From NCBI GenBank assembly GCA_963816985.1, contig CAWFMF010000004.1, forward strand, positions 3,534,001 through 3,598,000: a stretch of 64,000 nt of DNA. Direction: 5' to 3'. Positions 36,056 to 45,182 of this stretch are shown one piece after another. The first letter of the stretch is position 1; each line of letters opens with the position of its first letter. Under the pieces are notes generated by a model that was not told the origin of the DNA, searched no databases, and worked only from the letters and a program-made list of their open reading frames with translations. The translations under genes and the position numbers were made by a program. Source of the DNA: JAIVJM01 sp963816985 (GTDB lineage Bacteria; Acidobacteriota; Blastocatellia; Pyrinomonadales; Pyrinomonadaceae).

Positions 36056-37143
36056 CGCACCGCCTCCAGTTTCGGTCGCCCCTCCAGCACTCGTGCGGCG
36101 CGCGCGAAGACGTCCTCCGCCGTGATGGCCGTCATGCAGCGGTGGTCAATCGGGCAGTCGCGCAGCATGCACGGCGCGCACGCGGGCGGCTCGCGCACGA
36201 CCACCGCCGTTTCCGAGAAGGGGCGCGTGGTGAGCGGGTTGGTCGGGCCGAAGATGACGACGACGGGGCAGCCGACCGCCGCCGCGATGTGCGCCGGGCC
36301 GGTGTCGTTGGTGACGAGCAGGTCGGCGACGCCGAGGAGCGAGACCGTCTCGGCGAGGCTCGTCTCGCCGGTCAGGACGAAGGGCTTCCGGCTCATCCGC
36401 GCCGCGACCGCTTCGGACACCTCCAACTCTTCGGGCGAGCCGACGAGCAGCACGTCGGCCCCCGATTCCTCGACGAGCCGGTCGGCGAGGGCGGCGAAGC
36501 GTTCGGCGGGCCAGCGCTTCGCGCGGCTGTTGGTCGAGCCGGGGCAGAGCGCGACGAGCGGTCGAAGGAGACTGACGCCGCGCGCGCGCAGAAACTCGCG
36601 CGCATCACGTCTCCGCTCGTCCGCGACTTCGAGGCGCGGGTGCGCGTCGTATGTTTCGAGGTCGGACGAGCCGCGCAGAATCTTTTCCAGCTCGGCGACG
36701 ACGTTGAGGTAGTAGAAGACTTCGTGACGCGTCGCGCGCCAGACGGGCACGTCGAGAGGGTTCGAGAGGAGGAAGCCGCGCCCGTCCGTCGCGTAGCCGA
36801 CGCGAAGGGGGACGCGCGCGAGGGCGGCCACGAGCGCGGGCTCGAAGGCGTTGGGGAGGACGACGGCGAGGTCGAAGCGCTTCGCGCGCCACGCGCGCGC
36901 CTGCCGCCACACGGAGCGCACGCCCCGCCCTGCGCCTTCAATCAAGAGCAGCTCGTCCACGAAGTCCGCGCCCGCGAAGATGCCTTCGGCCCACCCGCGC
37001 GTCGCCAGAGTGATGTGCGCGCCGGGCAGCACGCGCCGCAAACCCTTGAGCGCGGGCACGGTCATCACCGCGTCGCCGACCCAGTTCGCGCCGCGCACCA
37101 CCACGCGCTCGATCTTCTCCGGTTTAATGCTTCGCTGATTCAT
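36052..37143 (-). CDS. waaF: Lipopolysaccharide heptosyltransferase II (GT9)
   Basis: The product is 363 aa. The ATG at 37143 is chosen; the four codons before it lie in the repeat. Motifs: RGANWVGDAVMTVPALKGLR, DLAVVLPNAFEPALVA, GYATDGRGFLLS, LCPGSTNSRAKRWPAERF and the donor site LVTNDTGPAHIAAAVGCPVV, with CMLRDCPIDHRCM near the end. The GSTN..KRWP signature is typical of WaaF. It adds the second heptose to the LPS inner core. It overlaps gmhB by 4 bp at its stop and is the first gene of the cluster on the minus strand. Confidence 0.92.
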   Translation of the reverse strand: MNQRSIKPEKIERVVVRGANWVGDAVMTVPALKGLRRVLPGAHITLATRGWAEGIFAGADFVDELLLIEGAGRGVRSVWRQARAWRAKRFDLAVVLPNAFEPALVAALARVPLRVGYATDGRGFLLSNPLDVPVWRATRHEVFYYLNVVAELEKILRGSSDLETYDAHPRLEVADERRRDAREFLRARGVSLLRPLVALCPGSTNSRAKRWPAERFAALADRLVEESGADVLLVGSPEELEVSEAVAARMSRKPFVLTGETSLAETVSLLGVADLLVTNDTGPAHIAAAVGCPVVVIFGPTNPLTTRPFSETAVVVREPPACAPCMLRDCPIDHRCMTAITAEDVFARAARVLEGRPKLEAVR

Positions 37144-37146
37144 TAC

Positions 37147-37243
37147 AGAGTTCAAAGTTCAAAGTTCAAGGTTCAAAGTTAAGAACGCGTCTTCAACTTT
37201 GAACCTTAAACTTTGAACTTTAAACTTTGAGCCTTGAACTTTC
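37147..37243. repeat. Reiterated-word palindrome, GTTCAAA type, copy 1
   Basis: AGAGTTCAAAGTTCAAAGTT and AAGGTTCAAAGTT lead to the centre AAGAACGCGTCTT; the right arm repeats AACTTTGAACCTTAAACTTT and GAACTTTAAACTTTGAGCC. The stop and last codons (SRLKV) of the K+ channel gene fall inside the right arm. Copies with the same words lie at 43601-43685 and 47448-47487. Confidence 0.85.
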
Positions 37244-38269
37244 CACCCCGCGCGCCGCATCGGTCATCTCGCGGAGCGCCTCGGCGCGACCGATGGCGAT
37301 GAGGAGGTCTCCGGCCTCGATGCGCGTCTCGCCCGAAGGGTTGAAGGCCATCTCGCCGTCGTTGCGGCGGATGGCGGCGATGACCACGTCGAGCGTCGAG
37401 CGGATGGTCGTGTCTTTAAGCATCTGCCCGACGAAGACGGAAGAGGCGTCCACTTCTATCTGCTCGAAGCCGAGGTCGAGCGACTCCGCCGTGAGCGAGT
37501 CCATGAAGTCTGCGACGGCGGGCTTCAAGAGCGCCTGCGCCATGCGGTGGCTGCCGATGATGGTCGGCGCGACGACGCGGCTCGCGCCCGCCTTGATGAG
37601 CTTCGGCTCGGCCTGCTCCTCGACGGCGCGCGCGACGATGTGGAGGTCGTGGTTGAGGCTCCGTGCCGAGAGCACGACGTAGAGGTTGTCGGCGTCGTCG
37701 GGCAAACAAGCCGCGAGTCCGCGCGCGCGCTCGACGCCCGCCTCCTTGAGCGTCTCGTCGAGCGTCGCGTCGCGGACGAGCAGTTGCGCGGGCTGCAAGC
37801 AAAGCAGCGCGGCCTTCGCGGCGTCGGTCTCGACGGCGACGAAGGGGACGCCGGTGCGCCGCATCTCCGCGACGATGCGCGAGCCGACGCGGCCCGTGCC
37901 GCAGATGATGTAGTGGTCTTTGATTTTGCTCATCTCTCTGTGGCGGCGGCGCTCGCCGTAGGCCGCGACCAACTCCGAGCGCACCAGCGACTGCAACGCG
38001 ATGGAGATGATGTAGCCGGTCGTGCCGACGCCGACGACCATGAAGACGATGGCGAAGTCGCGGCCCGCCGGCGAGAGCGGCACGGGCGGCCCGTAGCCGA
38101 CGGTCGTCAAAGTCATGACCGTCATGTAGAGGCCGTCGGCGATTGACCACCCCTCGATGAGGCAGAAGCCCGCCGTCCCGAACAGAACCATCCCGGCGAG
38201 CGCGGCGAGCGAATAGGCGAGCCGCCCGCGCGACCAGAGCCCTTCCCCAAGGTTTATGATGGGAGGCAT
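37220..38269 (-). CDS. Two-TM potassium channel with RCK domains
   Basis: The product is 349 aa. The ATG at 38269 is chosen since the upstream extension is unlike the family. Two membrane helices (LAYSLAALAGMVLFGTAGFC and IVFMVVGVGTTGYIIS) flank a pore helix and selectivity filter TLTTVGYG. A Rossmann RCK_N domain follows (HYIICGTGRVGSRIVAEM, LVRDATLDETLKEAG) and an RCK_C domain (DVVIAAIRRNDGEMAFNPSG). It is a ligand-gated K+ channel of the MthK-like class in the cytoplasmic membrane. The last residues come from an intergenic repeat. It may end the heptose transcription unit region or be separate. Confidence 0.9.
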   Translation of the reverse strand: MPPIINLGEGLWSRGRLAYSLAALAGMVLFGTAGFCLIEGWSIADGLYMTVMTLTTVGYGPPVPLSPAGRDFAIVFMVVGVGTTGYIISIALQSLVRSELVAAYGERRRHREMSKIKDHYIICGTGRVGSRIVAEMRRTGVPFVAVETDAAKAALLCLQPAQLLVRDATLDETLKEAGVERARGLAACLPDDADNLYVVLSARSLNHDLHIVARAVEEQAEPKLIKAGASRVVAPTIIGSHRMAQALLKPAVADFMDSLTAESLDLGFEQIEVDASSVFVGQMLKDTTIRSTLDVVIAAIRRNDGEMAFNPSGETRIEAGDLLIAIGRAEALREMTDAARGVESSRLKV

Positions 38270-38403
38270 CGAACCGTGTGTCTCTGTGGCGGCATCAAAA
38301 CGGCGTCGGACAGAAAGCGCCACGTTAGCGAAAAGGTGCTTGAAGTGTCAAATTAATGTTGGACAGCGCGGGCGCTGAGAGATTACAGTTTCGTGACAGC
38401 TAA

Positions 38404-38557
38404 AAGCCGTCAACCGTGACAGGTGACAGGTGACAGGATAAGACCAGTTCTTACTTGGCACGGTTCACGGTTCACGGTTTACGGCTCTTCTCCTGTCACC
38501 CGTCACGGTTTACCGTTTACGGCTTTTCCCCCGTTACGGTTTACGATTCACGGCTTT
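38404..38557. repeat. Reiterated-word palindrome, GTGACAGGTGACAG type, large copy
   Basis: The left part repeats CAACCGTGACAGGTGACAGG; the right part repeats CACGGTTCACGGTTCACGG and GGTTTACGGCTTTT several times. The centre holds AAGACCAGTTCTTA. It ends one base before the PBP gene start, so any ribosome binding site must be inside or masked by it. Confidence 0.8.
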
Positions 38558-38558
38558 T

Positions 38559-41327
38559 ATGGGCCTCCGTCATCCGCCAAAAGGTTACGTCCCGCCCACG
38601 GCGAAGAGAAGCCGCGGGAGGCGCGTCGTCAAGTTCGAGCAGCCGCCCGAAAGCTTCTGGCGTCGCTGGCTCCGCCGCCTCACACGCCCGGCGGTCGTCA
38701 TCCCCGTCGTCTTCCTGACGACCGTCCTCGTCGGCGTCCTCGGCTATTACTACTACGTCTTCTCCGGGCGCATTGACCGCCTCCTGCGCGGCGAGGTCTT
38801 CACGCGCAGCGCCGGGCTCTACGCCGCGCCTAAGCAGTTACGGGCGGGCGAGCAAGTCTCGGCGGAAGATTTGGTCGCGCGGCTCAAGCGTTCGGGCTAC
38901 GTCGAGAAGACGCAGCAGGCCGACACCTCTCGCGGGCGCTACAGTGTGAGCGGCGCTGGTGTGGACGTGGAGCCGAGCCGCGACTCGTTGGTGGACGGCG
39001 CGCGGCAGTTCCCGCGCATCCGCGTCCAGTTCGCGCGCGGCGGCAAGACTATCGCCGCCATCAGCGACCTCGACAGCAACGGCGCGAAGTTGCAGACCGC
39101 GTGGCTCGAACCTGAGCTTTTGAGTTCCGTCTCAGGCCCGCAGCGAGAGCGGCGCAAGGTCGTCGGCTACAGCGACCTCCCGCCGCACTTGGTCAAGGCC
39201 ATCACCGTCACCGAAGACCGGACGTTCTTCGACCACTACGGCATCAACTTCCGTGGCATCGTCCGCGCGCTCATCCGCCGCTACGACGCCGACCCCAACT
39301 CGCCCATCGCGCGGCAGGGCGGCTCAAGCATCACGCAGCAGCTCGTCAAGAACCTCTTCCTCACGCCGGAGTACACCTTGAAGCGTAAGGTGGCCGAGGC
39401 GTACATGTCGGTCATCATCGAGACGCGGCTCAAGAAGGAGGAGATTTTCGCGCTCTACTGCAACGAGATTTACCTCGGACAGCGTTCGGGCTTCTCCATC
39501 AAGGGCTTCGGCGAAGCGAGCGAGGCTTACTTCAACAAGGACGTGACGGCTCTGACCTTGCAGGAGTCGGCCTTCCTCGCCGCCATCATCCGCAGCCCGA
39601 ACCGCTACAACCCTTACCGCCACCCGGAGGTCGCCTTCGAGCGGCGCAATCAGGTCTTAAAGGACATGGCCGCCGCCGGGGCGATAACGGAAGTCGAGGC
39701 CGCGCGCGCGATGGCCGCCGAGCTGAAGGTCGCGCCCGCGAAGGGGCGCATTGACGCTTCGGAAGCGCCTTACTTCGTGGACTACGCGCAGCAACAACTC
39801 GGCGACATGATTGCCGACGCGAGCGCCGCCGAGCGCCTGCGCATCTACACGACGATTGACATGGACTTGCAGCGCGCGGCCTACGCGGCGGTCGTCAAGC
39901 AGCTCGCCGCGCTCGACAAGGTGCAGTCCAAACGCTTCCCGGCGGGGACTCTGCAAGCCGCGCTCGTCGCGTTGAACGCGCAGACCGGCGAGATTGTGGC
40001 GATGGTCGGCGGGCGCGACTACGAGCGCAGCCAGCTCAACCGCGCGACCGACGCCATGCGCCAGCCCGGCTCGGTCTTCAAGCCCTTCGTCTACGCCACC
40101 GCGCTCAACACCGCCTTCGACCCCGTGCCCCGGCTCATCACCGCCGCGACGACCTACGTTGACGAGCCGAAGACCTTCTCGACCGGCGATCAGGAATACT
40201 CGCCCGGCAACTTCGGCGAGCAGTACTCGAAAGCGCCCGTCACTTTACGCGACGCGCTCGTCAGGAGCCTCAACGTCGTGACGGTTGACCTCGCGCAGGA
40301 GGTGACCGTCGGTCGCGTGATGAATCTGGCGACGAAGGCGGGGCTGCCGAAGCCGAAGCGCAACTACCTCGCGCACGCGCTCGGCACGAACGAGGCGACG
40401 CCCTTGCAGGTCGCCTCGGCCTACACGGCCTTCGCGCAGGGCGGGACGCGCGCCGCGCCCGTCGCCATCAACCGCGTGACGACGGGCGGCGGCACGACCA
40501 TCGCCGCCCCGACCGCGCAGAAGAGCGACGTGATGCGGCCCGAAATCGCCTACATCATGACCTCGATGATGAAGGACGTGGTGAACCGTGGGACGGCGGC
40601 GAAGGTGCGCGCGCGCGGCTTCAAGGGTGTGGTCGCGGGCAAGACCGGCACGTCGCGCGACGGCTGGTTCGCGGGCTACACGCCGAACCTCGTCTGCGTC
40701 GTCTACGTCGGCTTCGACGACAACTCCGACCTCGGCATGACGGGCGGCGACTCGGCCCTCCCCATCTGGACGGACTTCATGACCGCCGCGCTCGCCGCGC
40801 ACCCCGAATGGGGCGGCGACTGGCAGATGCCTTCGGGCGTCGAGCAGGTTGAGATTGACCCTTCGACCGGGAGCCTCGCCGCGCCCGAATCAACGACCAA
40901 GCGAGTCGAGTTTTTCGTCAACGGAACCGCGCCGACCGAGACGAGCGAGCCGATTTCGGAAGACGATTTGCTGGAAGGCGAGGAGGAAGGGCCGGTCGTG
41001 GATGAAGAAGGCACGGCCCCGCCGCCTCCTTCGGGGACAATCGAAGTGCCGCCGCTCCAACAGGCGACGCCGCCCGCTTCGCGCTCCGCGCCCGGACTCG
41101 AAGGCCGTGGCGTGACGCAGCCCGACGGCTCCTCGCGTCTCACCGGAACCATCACGCTCGACATTGACCCGACCACCGGCTACATCGCGGCGGACACGTG
41201 CCCCGTCATCCGCAGCCGCACCTACGTCATCGGCGCGGAGCCCCGCCGCCGCTGCGGCCCGCAGTACCACAACGGCCAGCAGCCCATCGCCCCCTCCGAG
41301 ACCCGACCCCGGCGCGTCTCGCCTTGA
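38559..41327 (+). CDS. mrcB: Bifunctional penicillin-binding protein 1B type (class A PBP)
   Basis: The product is 922 aa: a cytoplasmic basic N-terminus, one membrane helix (AVVIPVVFLTTVLVGVLGYY), a UB2H domain (FTRSAGLYAAPKQLRAGEQV), a GT51 glycosyltransferase with TEDRTFFDHYGIN and GGSSITQQLVKNLFL, and a transpeptidase with serine motif QPGSVFKPF, SLN (RSLNVV) and KTGTS. The UB2H domain points to PBP1B rather than PBP1A. It polymerises and cross-links peptidoglycan. The C-terminus has an acidic, Pro-rich tail (DDLLEGEEEGPVVDEEG) and a final Cys-containing segment. It is in its own transcription unit, preceded directly by a large palindrome. Confidence 0.92.
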   Translation: MGLRHPPKGYVPPTAKRSRGRRVVKFEQPPESFWRRWLRRLTRPAVVIPVVFLTTVLVGVLGYYYYVFSGRIDRLLRGEVFTRSAGLYAAPKQLRAGEQVSAEDLVARLKRSGYVEKTQQADTSRGRYSVSGAGVDVEPSRDSLVDGARQFPRIRVQFARGGKTIAAISDLDSNGAKLQTAWLEPELLSSVSGPQRERRKVVGYSDLPPHLVKAITVTEDRTFFDHYGINFRGIVRALIRRYDADPNSPIARQGGSSITQQLVKNLFLTPEYTLKRKVAEAYMSVIIETRLKKEEIFALYCNEIYLGQRSGFSIKGFGEASEAYFNKDVTALTLQESAFLAAIIRSPNRYNPYRHPEVAFERRNQVLKDMAAAGAITEVEAARAMAAELKVAPAKGRIDASEAPYFVDYAQQQLGDMIADASAAERLRIYTTIDMDLQRAAYAAVVKQLAALDKVQSKRFPAGTLQAALVALNAQTGEIVAMVGGRDYERSQLNRATDAMRQPGSVFKPFVYATALNTAFDPVPRLITAATTYVDEPKTFSTGDQEYSPGNFGEQYSKAPVTLRDALVRSLNVVTVDLAQEVTVGRVMNLATKAGLPKPKRNYLAHALGTNEATPLQVASAYTAFAQGGTRAAPVAINRVTTGGGTTIAAPTAQKSDVMRPEIAYIMTSMMKDVVNRGTAAKVRARGFKGVVAGKTGTSRDGWFAGYTPNLVCVVYVGFDDNSDLGMTGGDSALPIWTDFMTAALAAHPEWGGDWQMPSGVEQVEIDPSTGSLAAPESTTKRVEFFVNGTAPTETSEPISEDDLLEGEEEGPVVDEEGTAPPPPSGTIEVPPLQQATPPASRSAPGLEGRGVTQPDGSSRLTGTITLDIDPTTGYIAADTCPVIRSRTYVIGAEPRRRCGPQYHNGQQPIAPSETRPRRVSP

Positions 41328-41368
41328 AAAAGAACGGGCGGCGGCTTAATGAGGGATGAAGAAGAAGA

Positions 41369-41460
41369 GGCCGCAGATGAACGCGGATGAGCGCAAATCA
41401 GAAAATCAAATCTTTAAATCTTCTATCTTAATCCGCGTCTTTCTGCGTTCATCTGCGGCC
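41369..41460. repeat. Palindrome, GCAGATGAACGCGGATG type
   Basis: GGCCGCAGATGAACGCGGAT and GCAAATCAG face ATCCGCGTCTTTCTGCGTTC and ATCTGCGGCC, with an inner AT-rich AATCAAATCTTTAAATCTTC. The outer stem is about 20 bp. It lies 42 bp after the PBP stop and before the VWFA gene. The sequence class is common as an extragenic palindrome in diverse bacteria (recollection, not checked). Confidence 0.75.
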
Positions 41461-41507
41461 CGTCCCTTCTCATTAACCCTACACCCACGAATGAAGGAAC
41501 TGAAGAA

Positions 41508-42543
41508 GTGAAAGCCGAACCTCGTCGCCTCGCCCGCGCGCTCGCCTCAACAACGCTCGTCCTGCTCGCATCACTCTCCGTCTTCGCCCAGACCGTCGAG
41601 CCGCCCGCGCCGACACCTTCGCCGACGCCTGCCGCTTCCGCGCCGACGCCCGAACTCTTGAAACTCATCCTGACCGTGAGCGACCAGAAGGGACGCGCCG
41701 TGGATGATTTGAAGAGGGAAGACGTGCGGCTCTTCGAGGACGGGGTGGAGCAAGCCAGTCGGCTCCTTCGAGAAGGAGCAAGTGCCTTTGAGCTACGGCC
41801 TCGTCGTGGACAACTCCGGCTCGCTCCGCTCGCAGCTCAACTACGCCATTGCGTCGGCGAAGTTCCTGGCCGCGAGCAACCAAACGGGCGACGAGACCTT
41901 CGTCCTCCGCTTCATCAGCAGCGACCGCATCCAGATACTTCAGGACATGACCGCCGACGCGGGGGCGGTCGCGAGGGCGCTCGACCAGATGTACGTCGAG
42001 GGCGGCCAGACGGCGCTCATTGACGCGCTCTACCTCTCGGCTGACTACCTGCTCAAGAACTCGAAAGCCGCCGACGGCCAGCCGCGCCGCCGCGCCCTCG
42101 TCCTCATCAGCGACGGCGAAGACCGTCGAAGCTCGTACAAACTCGAAGAGCTTCTGAAACTCCTCCGCGACGGCGACGTGCAGGTCTTCTGCATCGGCCT
42201 CGTCGGCGAACTCGACAGGCAGGACGGCCTTATGATGAAGAGCAAGCGCGCCAAGGCCGAGAACCTCTTGAAGCGCCTCGCCGACGAAACCGGCGGGCGC
42301 GTCTTCTTCCCCGAACGCGTCACCCAACTCCGCGAGGCCGCCGAGGAAATCGTCCGCGACTTCCGCACCCACTACGTCATCGGTTACACCCCGACCGGAG
42401 GCCCAACCCCCAAGCCCGCGCGCAAACTCGAAGTCAAACTCGCCGACACGAAGGGAAAGGAAAAACGCAAGGGCTTCGTCCGCGCAGGCCGCGCGTCCGC
42501 CGGAAGTGAAAATCCCGAAGGGAAGAAAAAAGGCGGGCAGTGA
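41508..42543 (+). pseudogene. VWFA-related secreted protein, one frameshift
   Basis: The gene opens with GTG at 41508 (AAGGA about 9 nt upstream) and a signal peptide (LASTTLVLLASLSVFAQ). The first frame ends its sense at VRLFEDGVEQ; the second resumes with PVGSFEKEQVPLSYGLVVD. Removing one A near 41751-41753 restores EQPVGSFEKEQVPLSYG. The VWA domain has MIDAS DNSGSL and VLISDGEDRRSSYKL and ends GYTPTGGPTPKPARKLEVK. The length (about 345 aa) and order match the acidobacterial VWFA-related family, secreted proteins of unknown role. The rest of the frame is intact, so a sequence error is likely. Confidence 0.8.
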
Positions 42544-42570
42544 ATCTCTCAGCCGCGCCGACCGTCGCGG

Positions 42571-43140
42571 CTAAAACTCGACCCTCTCGTAAATATCCTT
42601 CAGCGCCAGAGTGCAGCCGACCGACCCCAGCTCGACGACACTCTCCGGCGAACTGATGTCGGTTATCAACCACTTGCCGTCCTGCTGCTTCACGTACTGC
42701 TCCACCTTACATATATCCTGTGCGACGAGCAGATACTCGGCCAGCGATTCGATGGTGCGGTAATAACCGAACTTGGTTACCCGGTCGTAAGAGGCCGTGG
42801 ACTTCGACAGCACTTCTACAATCAGGACAGGGTTGAGCAGGGTGTCCAGATATTCGTCCTCCAGTCTGGGCTCGCCGCACACGACGACCACGTCCGGGTA
42901 GGTGTAAAGCTCCGCGGCGGGCACGCCGACGCGCATGTCGCTGATGAAAGCATTACAGTCCGTCTGCCTCAATTGTCGTTTGAGTTCGGCGAAGATGTTG
43001 CCTGCAATCAGATTGTGCTTGATGCTGGCTCCGGTCATGGCGAACATCTCGCCTTTGAGATATTCACTCCTCCGCTCGGCGCTGCGCTCAAGGGATAGAT
43101 ACTCTTCAACTGTCAGGGAAGGTTTAAGTTGGCTGACCAT
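42571..43140 (-). CDS. Uma2 family (DUF820) putative restriction-endonuclease-fold protein
   Basis: A 189-aa protein with the Uma2 pattern: LTVEEYLSLERSAERRSEYL near the N-terminus, GEMFAMTGASIKHNLIAGNI, the PD-(D/E)XK-like core YPDVVVVCGE with LLNPVLIVEVLSKST (ExK-like site altered to EVLSKST), and FGYYRTIESLAEYLLVAQD. Full length for the family. These proteins are abundant in cyanobacteria and Acidobacteria; biochemical function is not settled. It is a single gene facing the VWFA gene end to end. Confidence 0.9.
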   Translation of the reverse strand: MVSQLKPSLTVEEYLSLERSAERRSEYLKGEMFAMTGASIKHNLIAGNIFAELKRQLRQTDCNAFISDMRVGVPAAELYTYPDVVVVCGEPRLEDEYLDTLLNPVLIVEVLSKSTASYDRVTKFGYYRTIESLAEYLLVAQDICKVEQYVKQQDGKWLITDISSPESVVELGSVGCTLALKDIYERVEF

Positions 43141-43224
43141 ACTCTCTCCTAAATTTAAGGAGGCGGGAGCGCCGAATATATCACCCCGGCGGAGACAAAG
43201 GCGAGCAACTTACTCGCGCAACTG

Positions 43225-43587
43225 CTAAAGCCGTGACGAACGCAGCGCCGCGTGTAAAGTCTCGACGGCGAGGGCGGCGGCGTGGCCTTTGCGCGCGGGG
43301 AGGCCGCCGAGGGCTTCGACGAGTTCGCGGCGCGTAATGAGTAGCGCGTCTTCGACGGTCAATCCCACAATCATTTCGGTCAGGGCGGAGCCGCAGGCGA
43401 GCGTCGCGGGGCAGCCGTAGGCGAGGAAGCGCGCGGCCTCGATGCGCCCGCCGAGGAGGCGGAGCGAGAGGCGGAGGCGGTCGCCGCAGACAGGGTTTGA
43501 CTGCTCGGCGGAGGCGTCCGGCTCTTCAAGCTCTCCGGCGTGACGCGGGTGCGCGAGGTGGTCTTTGAAGGTCTCGGAGTAGGGCAC
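43225..43587 (-). CDS. IscU/NifU-N-like iron-sulfur scaffold protein, third Cys replaced
   Basis: A 120-aa IscU-fold protein from a GTG at 43587. It has SNPVCGDRLRLSLRLLG (first Cys, with the conserved Asp) and LAYGCPATLACGSALTEMIV (second Cys). The usual third cysteine near the C-terminus, in a K.CA or HC.MLA context, reads KGHAAALAVETL, with His or Ala instead. The partner cysteine desulfurase gene lies just upstream, so it most likely assembles Fe-S clusters as a variant (SufU-like or nif-type) scaffold. The altered ligand may weaken cluster binding or use His. Confidence 0.82.
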   Translation of the reverse strand: MPYSETFKDHLAHPRHAGELEEPDASAEQSNPVCGDRLRLSLRLLGGRIEAARFLAYGCPATLACGSALTEMIVGLTVEDALLITRRELVEALGGLPARKGHAAALAVETLHAALRSSRL

Positions 43588-43600
43588 GGTTCAAGTCAGG

Positions 43601-43685
43601 AGTTCAAAGTTCAAAGTTCAAGGTTCAAAGTTAAGAGCAAAAGCCTTGTCTTTAGCTTTGAACCTTGAAATTTGAACTTTGAACT
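43601..43685. repeat. Reiterated-word palindrome, GTTCAAA type, copy 2
   Basis: AGTTCAAAGTTCAAAGTTCA and AGGTTCAAAGTTAAGAGC face TTTGAACCTTGAAATTTG and AACTTTGAACTC, with centre AAAAGCCTTGTCTT. It lies between the IscU-like and cysteine desulfurase genes; the desulfurase TGA stop is at its border. Same words as 37147-37243. Confidence 0.85.
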
Positions 43686-44900
43686 CATGCCGGTGCGCAG
43701 GCGCGCTCGGACATCTCCTTTTGATAGAGGGGCGAGAGGCGGCGGAGGTTCTCGACGGCGCGGGGGAGGACTTCGAGGACGTAGGCGATCTCTTCGGCGG
43801 TCGTGTCCTTGCCGAGGCTGAAGCGGATTGAGCCGCGCGCCAGCTCATCGTCGCGCCCCAATGCGCGGATGACGGGCGAGGGTTCGAGCGAGCCGGAGGA
43901 GCAGGCCGAGCCGGTCGAGACGGCGACGCCCTGCATGTCGAGGTTGATGAGCAGGCCCTCGCCTTCGATGAAGCGGAAGGAGATGTTCGAGATGTGCGGC
44001 AGTCGCTCGCGCGCGCGCGCCGTTGAAGACGATGTCGGGGACGCGCTCTTCGACTCCGGCCTCGAAGCGGTCGCGCAAGTCTCGCATCTTCGTGATGCGT
44101 TCGCTCAATTCTTCCCGCGCGAGCCTCGCGGCCTCGCCGAAGGCGACGATTGACGAGACGGCCTCCGTGCCTCCGCGCCGCTCGCGCTCCTGATGGCCGC
44201 CGATGTTCTGCGGCGCGAGCCGCACGCCGCGTCGGACGTAGAGGCCGCCGACGCCTTTGGGCGCGTGCAGCTTGTGCGCCGACATCGAAAGCAGGTCGCA
44301 GCCGAGAGCCTCTACGTCCACCTCCATCCGCCCCAGAGCCTGCACGGCGTCGGTGTGGAGGAAGAGATGCTTCCGGCCTCCGGCCCGCAGCTCGCGGACG
44401 AGCGCGCCGATCTCTTCGACGGGTTGGACGGTTCCAATCTCGTTGTTGGCGAGCATGACGGTGACGAGCACGGTGTCCGCCCTCAAAGCGGCGCGCACGT
44501 CTTCGATGCGGACGACGCCTTCCTCGTAGACGGGCAGGCGCGTCACCTCCCATCCGCGCTTCTCTAACGCGTCGCAGACGCCGCGCACCGCCGAGTGCTC
44601 GATTGACGAGGTGATGATGTGCCGCCCGTGCTCGGCGTTCATCTCGGCGACGCCGCGGATGGCGAGGTTGTTGGCCTCCGTCCCGCCGGAGAGGAAGACG
44701 ACCTCGTTCGGGCGCGCGCCGATGAGGCCCGCCACCTCGCGCCGCGCGCGGTCAACGGCGGTGCGCGCCTCCTGCCCGTAGAAGTGGACGCTCGAAGGGT
44801 TCCCGAAGCTCTCCGTCAGGAAGGGCAGCATCGCCTCGACCACCCGCCGGTCAACGGGCGTCGTCGCGCTGTGATCCATGTAAACTCTGCGAAGAGACAT
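43685..44900 (-). pseudogene. iscS: Cysteine desulfurase (IscS/NifS type), one frameshift
   Basis: The first frame (ATG 44900, MSLRRVYMDHSATTPVDRRV) carries the PLP-binding fold: GGTEANNLAI, SSIEHSAV, HTDAVQALG and the lysine motif MSAHKLHAPKGVGG. It loses sense after IVFNGARAR, and the next frame continues ERLPHISNISFRF, the catalytic-loop VAVSTGSACSSG, and IRFSLGKDTTAEEIA. The shift sits in an alternating GC run at about 44006-44022 and corresponds to one extra base or two missing. The whole protein would be about 405 aa. It supplies sulfur for Fe-S clusters with the adjacent IscU-like protein. An apparently broken essential-type gene suggests sequence error. Confidence 0.8.
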
Positions 44901-44904
44901 AAGG

Positions 44905-44998
44905 CGATTTTGGATTTTGGATTTTAGATTTCGGATTCAAGGAAGAAGAGAACGGTGTCTCTTTCAATCGCAAATCCAAAATCTAAAATCTAAAATCG
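44905..44998. repeat. Reiterated-word palindrome, ATTTTGG/ATTTTAG type
   Basis: CGATTTTGGATTTTGGATTT and TAGATTTCGG face AAATCCAAAATCTAAAATCT and AAAATCG, around the centre GGAAGAAGAGAACGGTGTCT. It lies between the cysteine desulfurase start and the divergent glycine-zipper gene, so it falls in a promoter-bearing gap. Confidence 0.8.
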
Positions 44999-45182
44999 AA
45001 CCTGTCGGGTGGCGGCGCGCATCAAAAGCTGCGGGAAATTCCGCCCCGGCGCGGGCCGCGTGTGTCCGAGTCTATGTCGCGCCGCAACGAGCGTCAAGAA
45101 TGGTAGAGGTTTTGACGCCGCTTGTTGTAAGCTCCCCCCGAAACCTTGTCCGCCAGTCCCTTAGTTTTGAGGAGAAAGTTTT

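Noticed and set aside
37147..37243. Reiterated palindromes as simple intrinsic terminators
   Set aside because: They are far longer than terminators, often lack T-runs at the right place and occur upstream of gene starts and inside apparent operons, so that label does not account for them.
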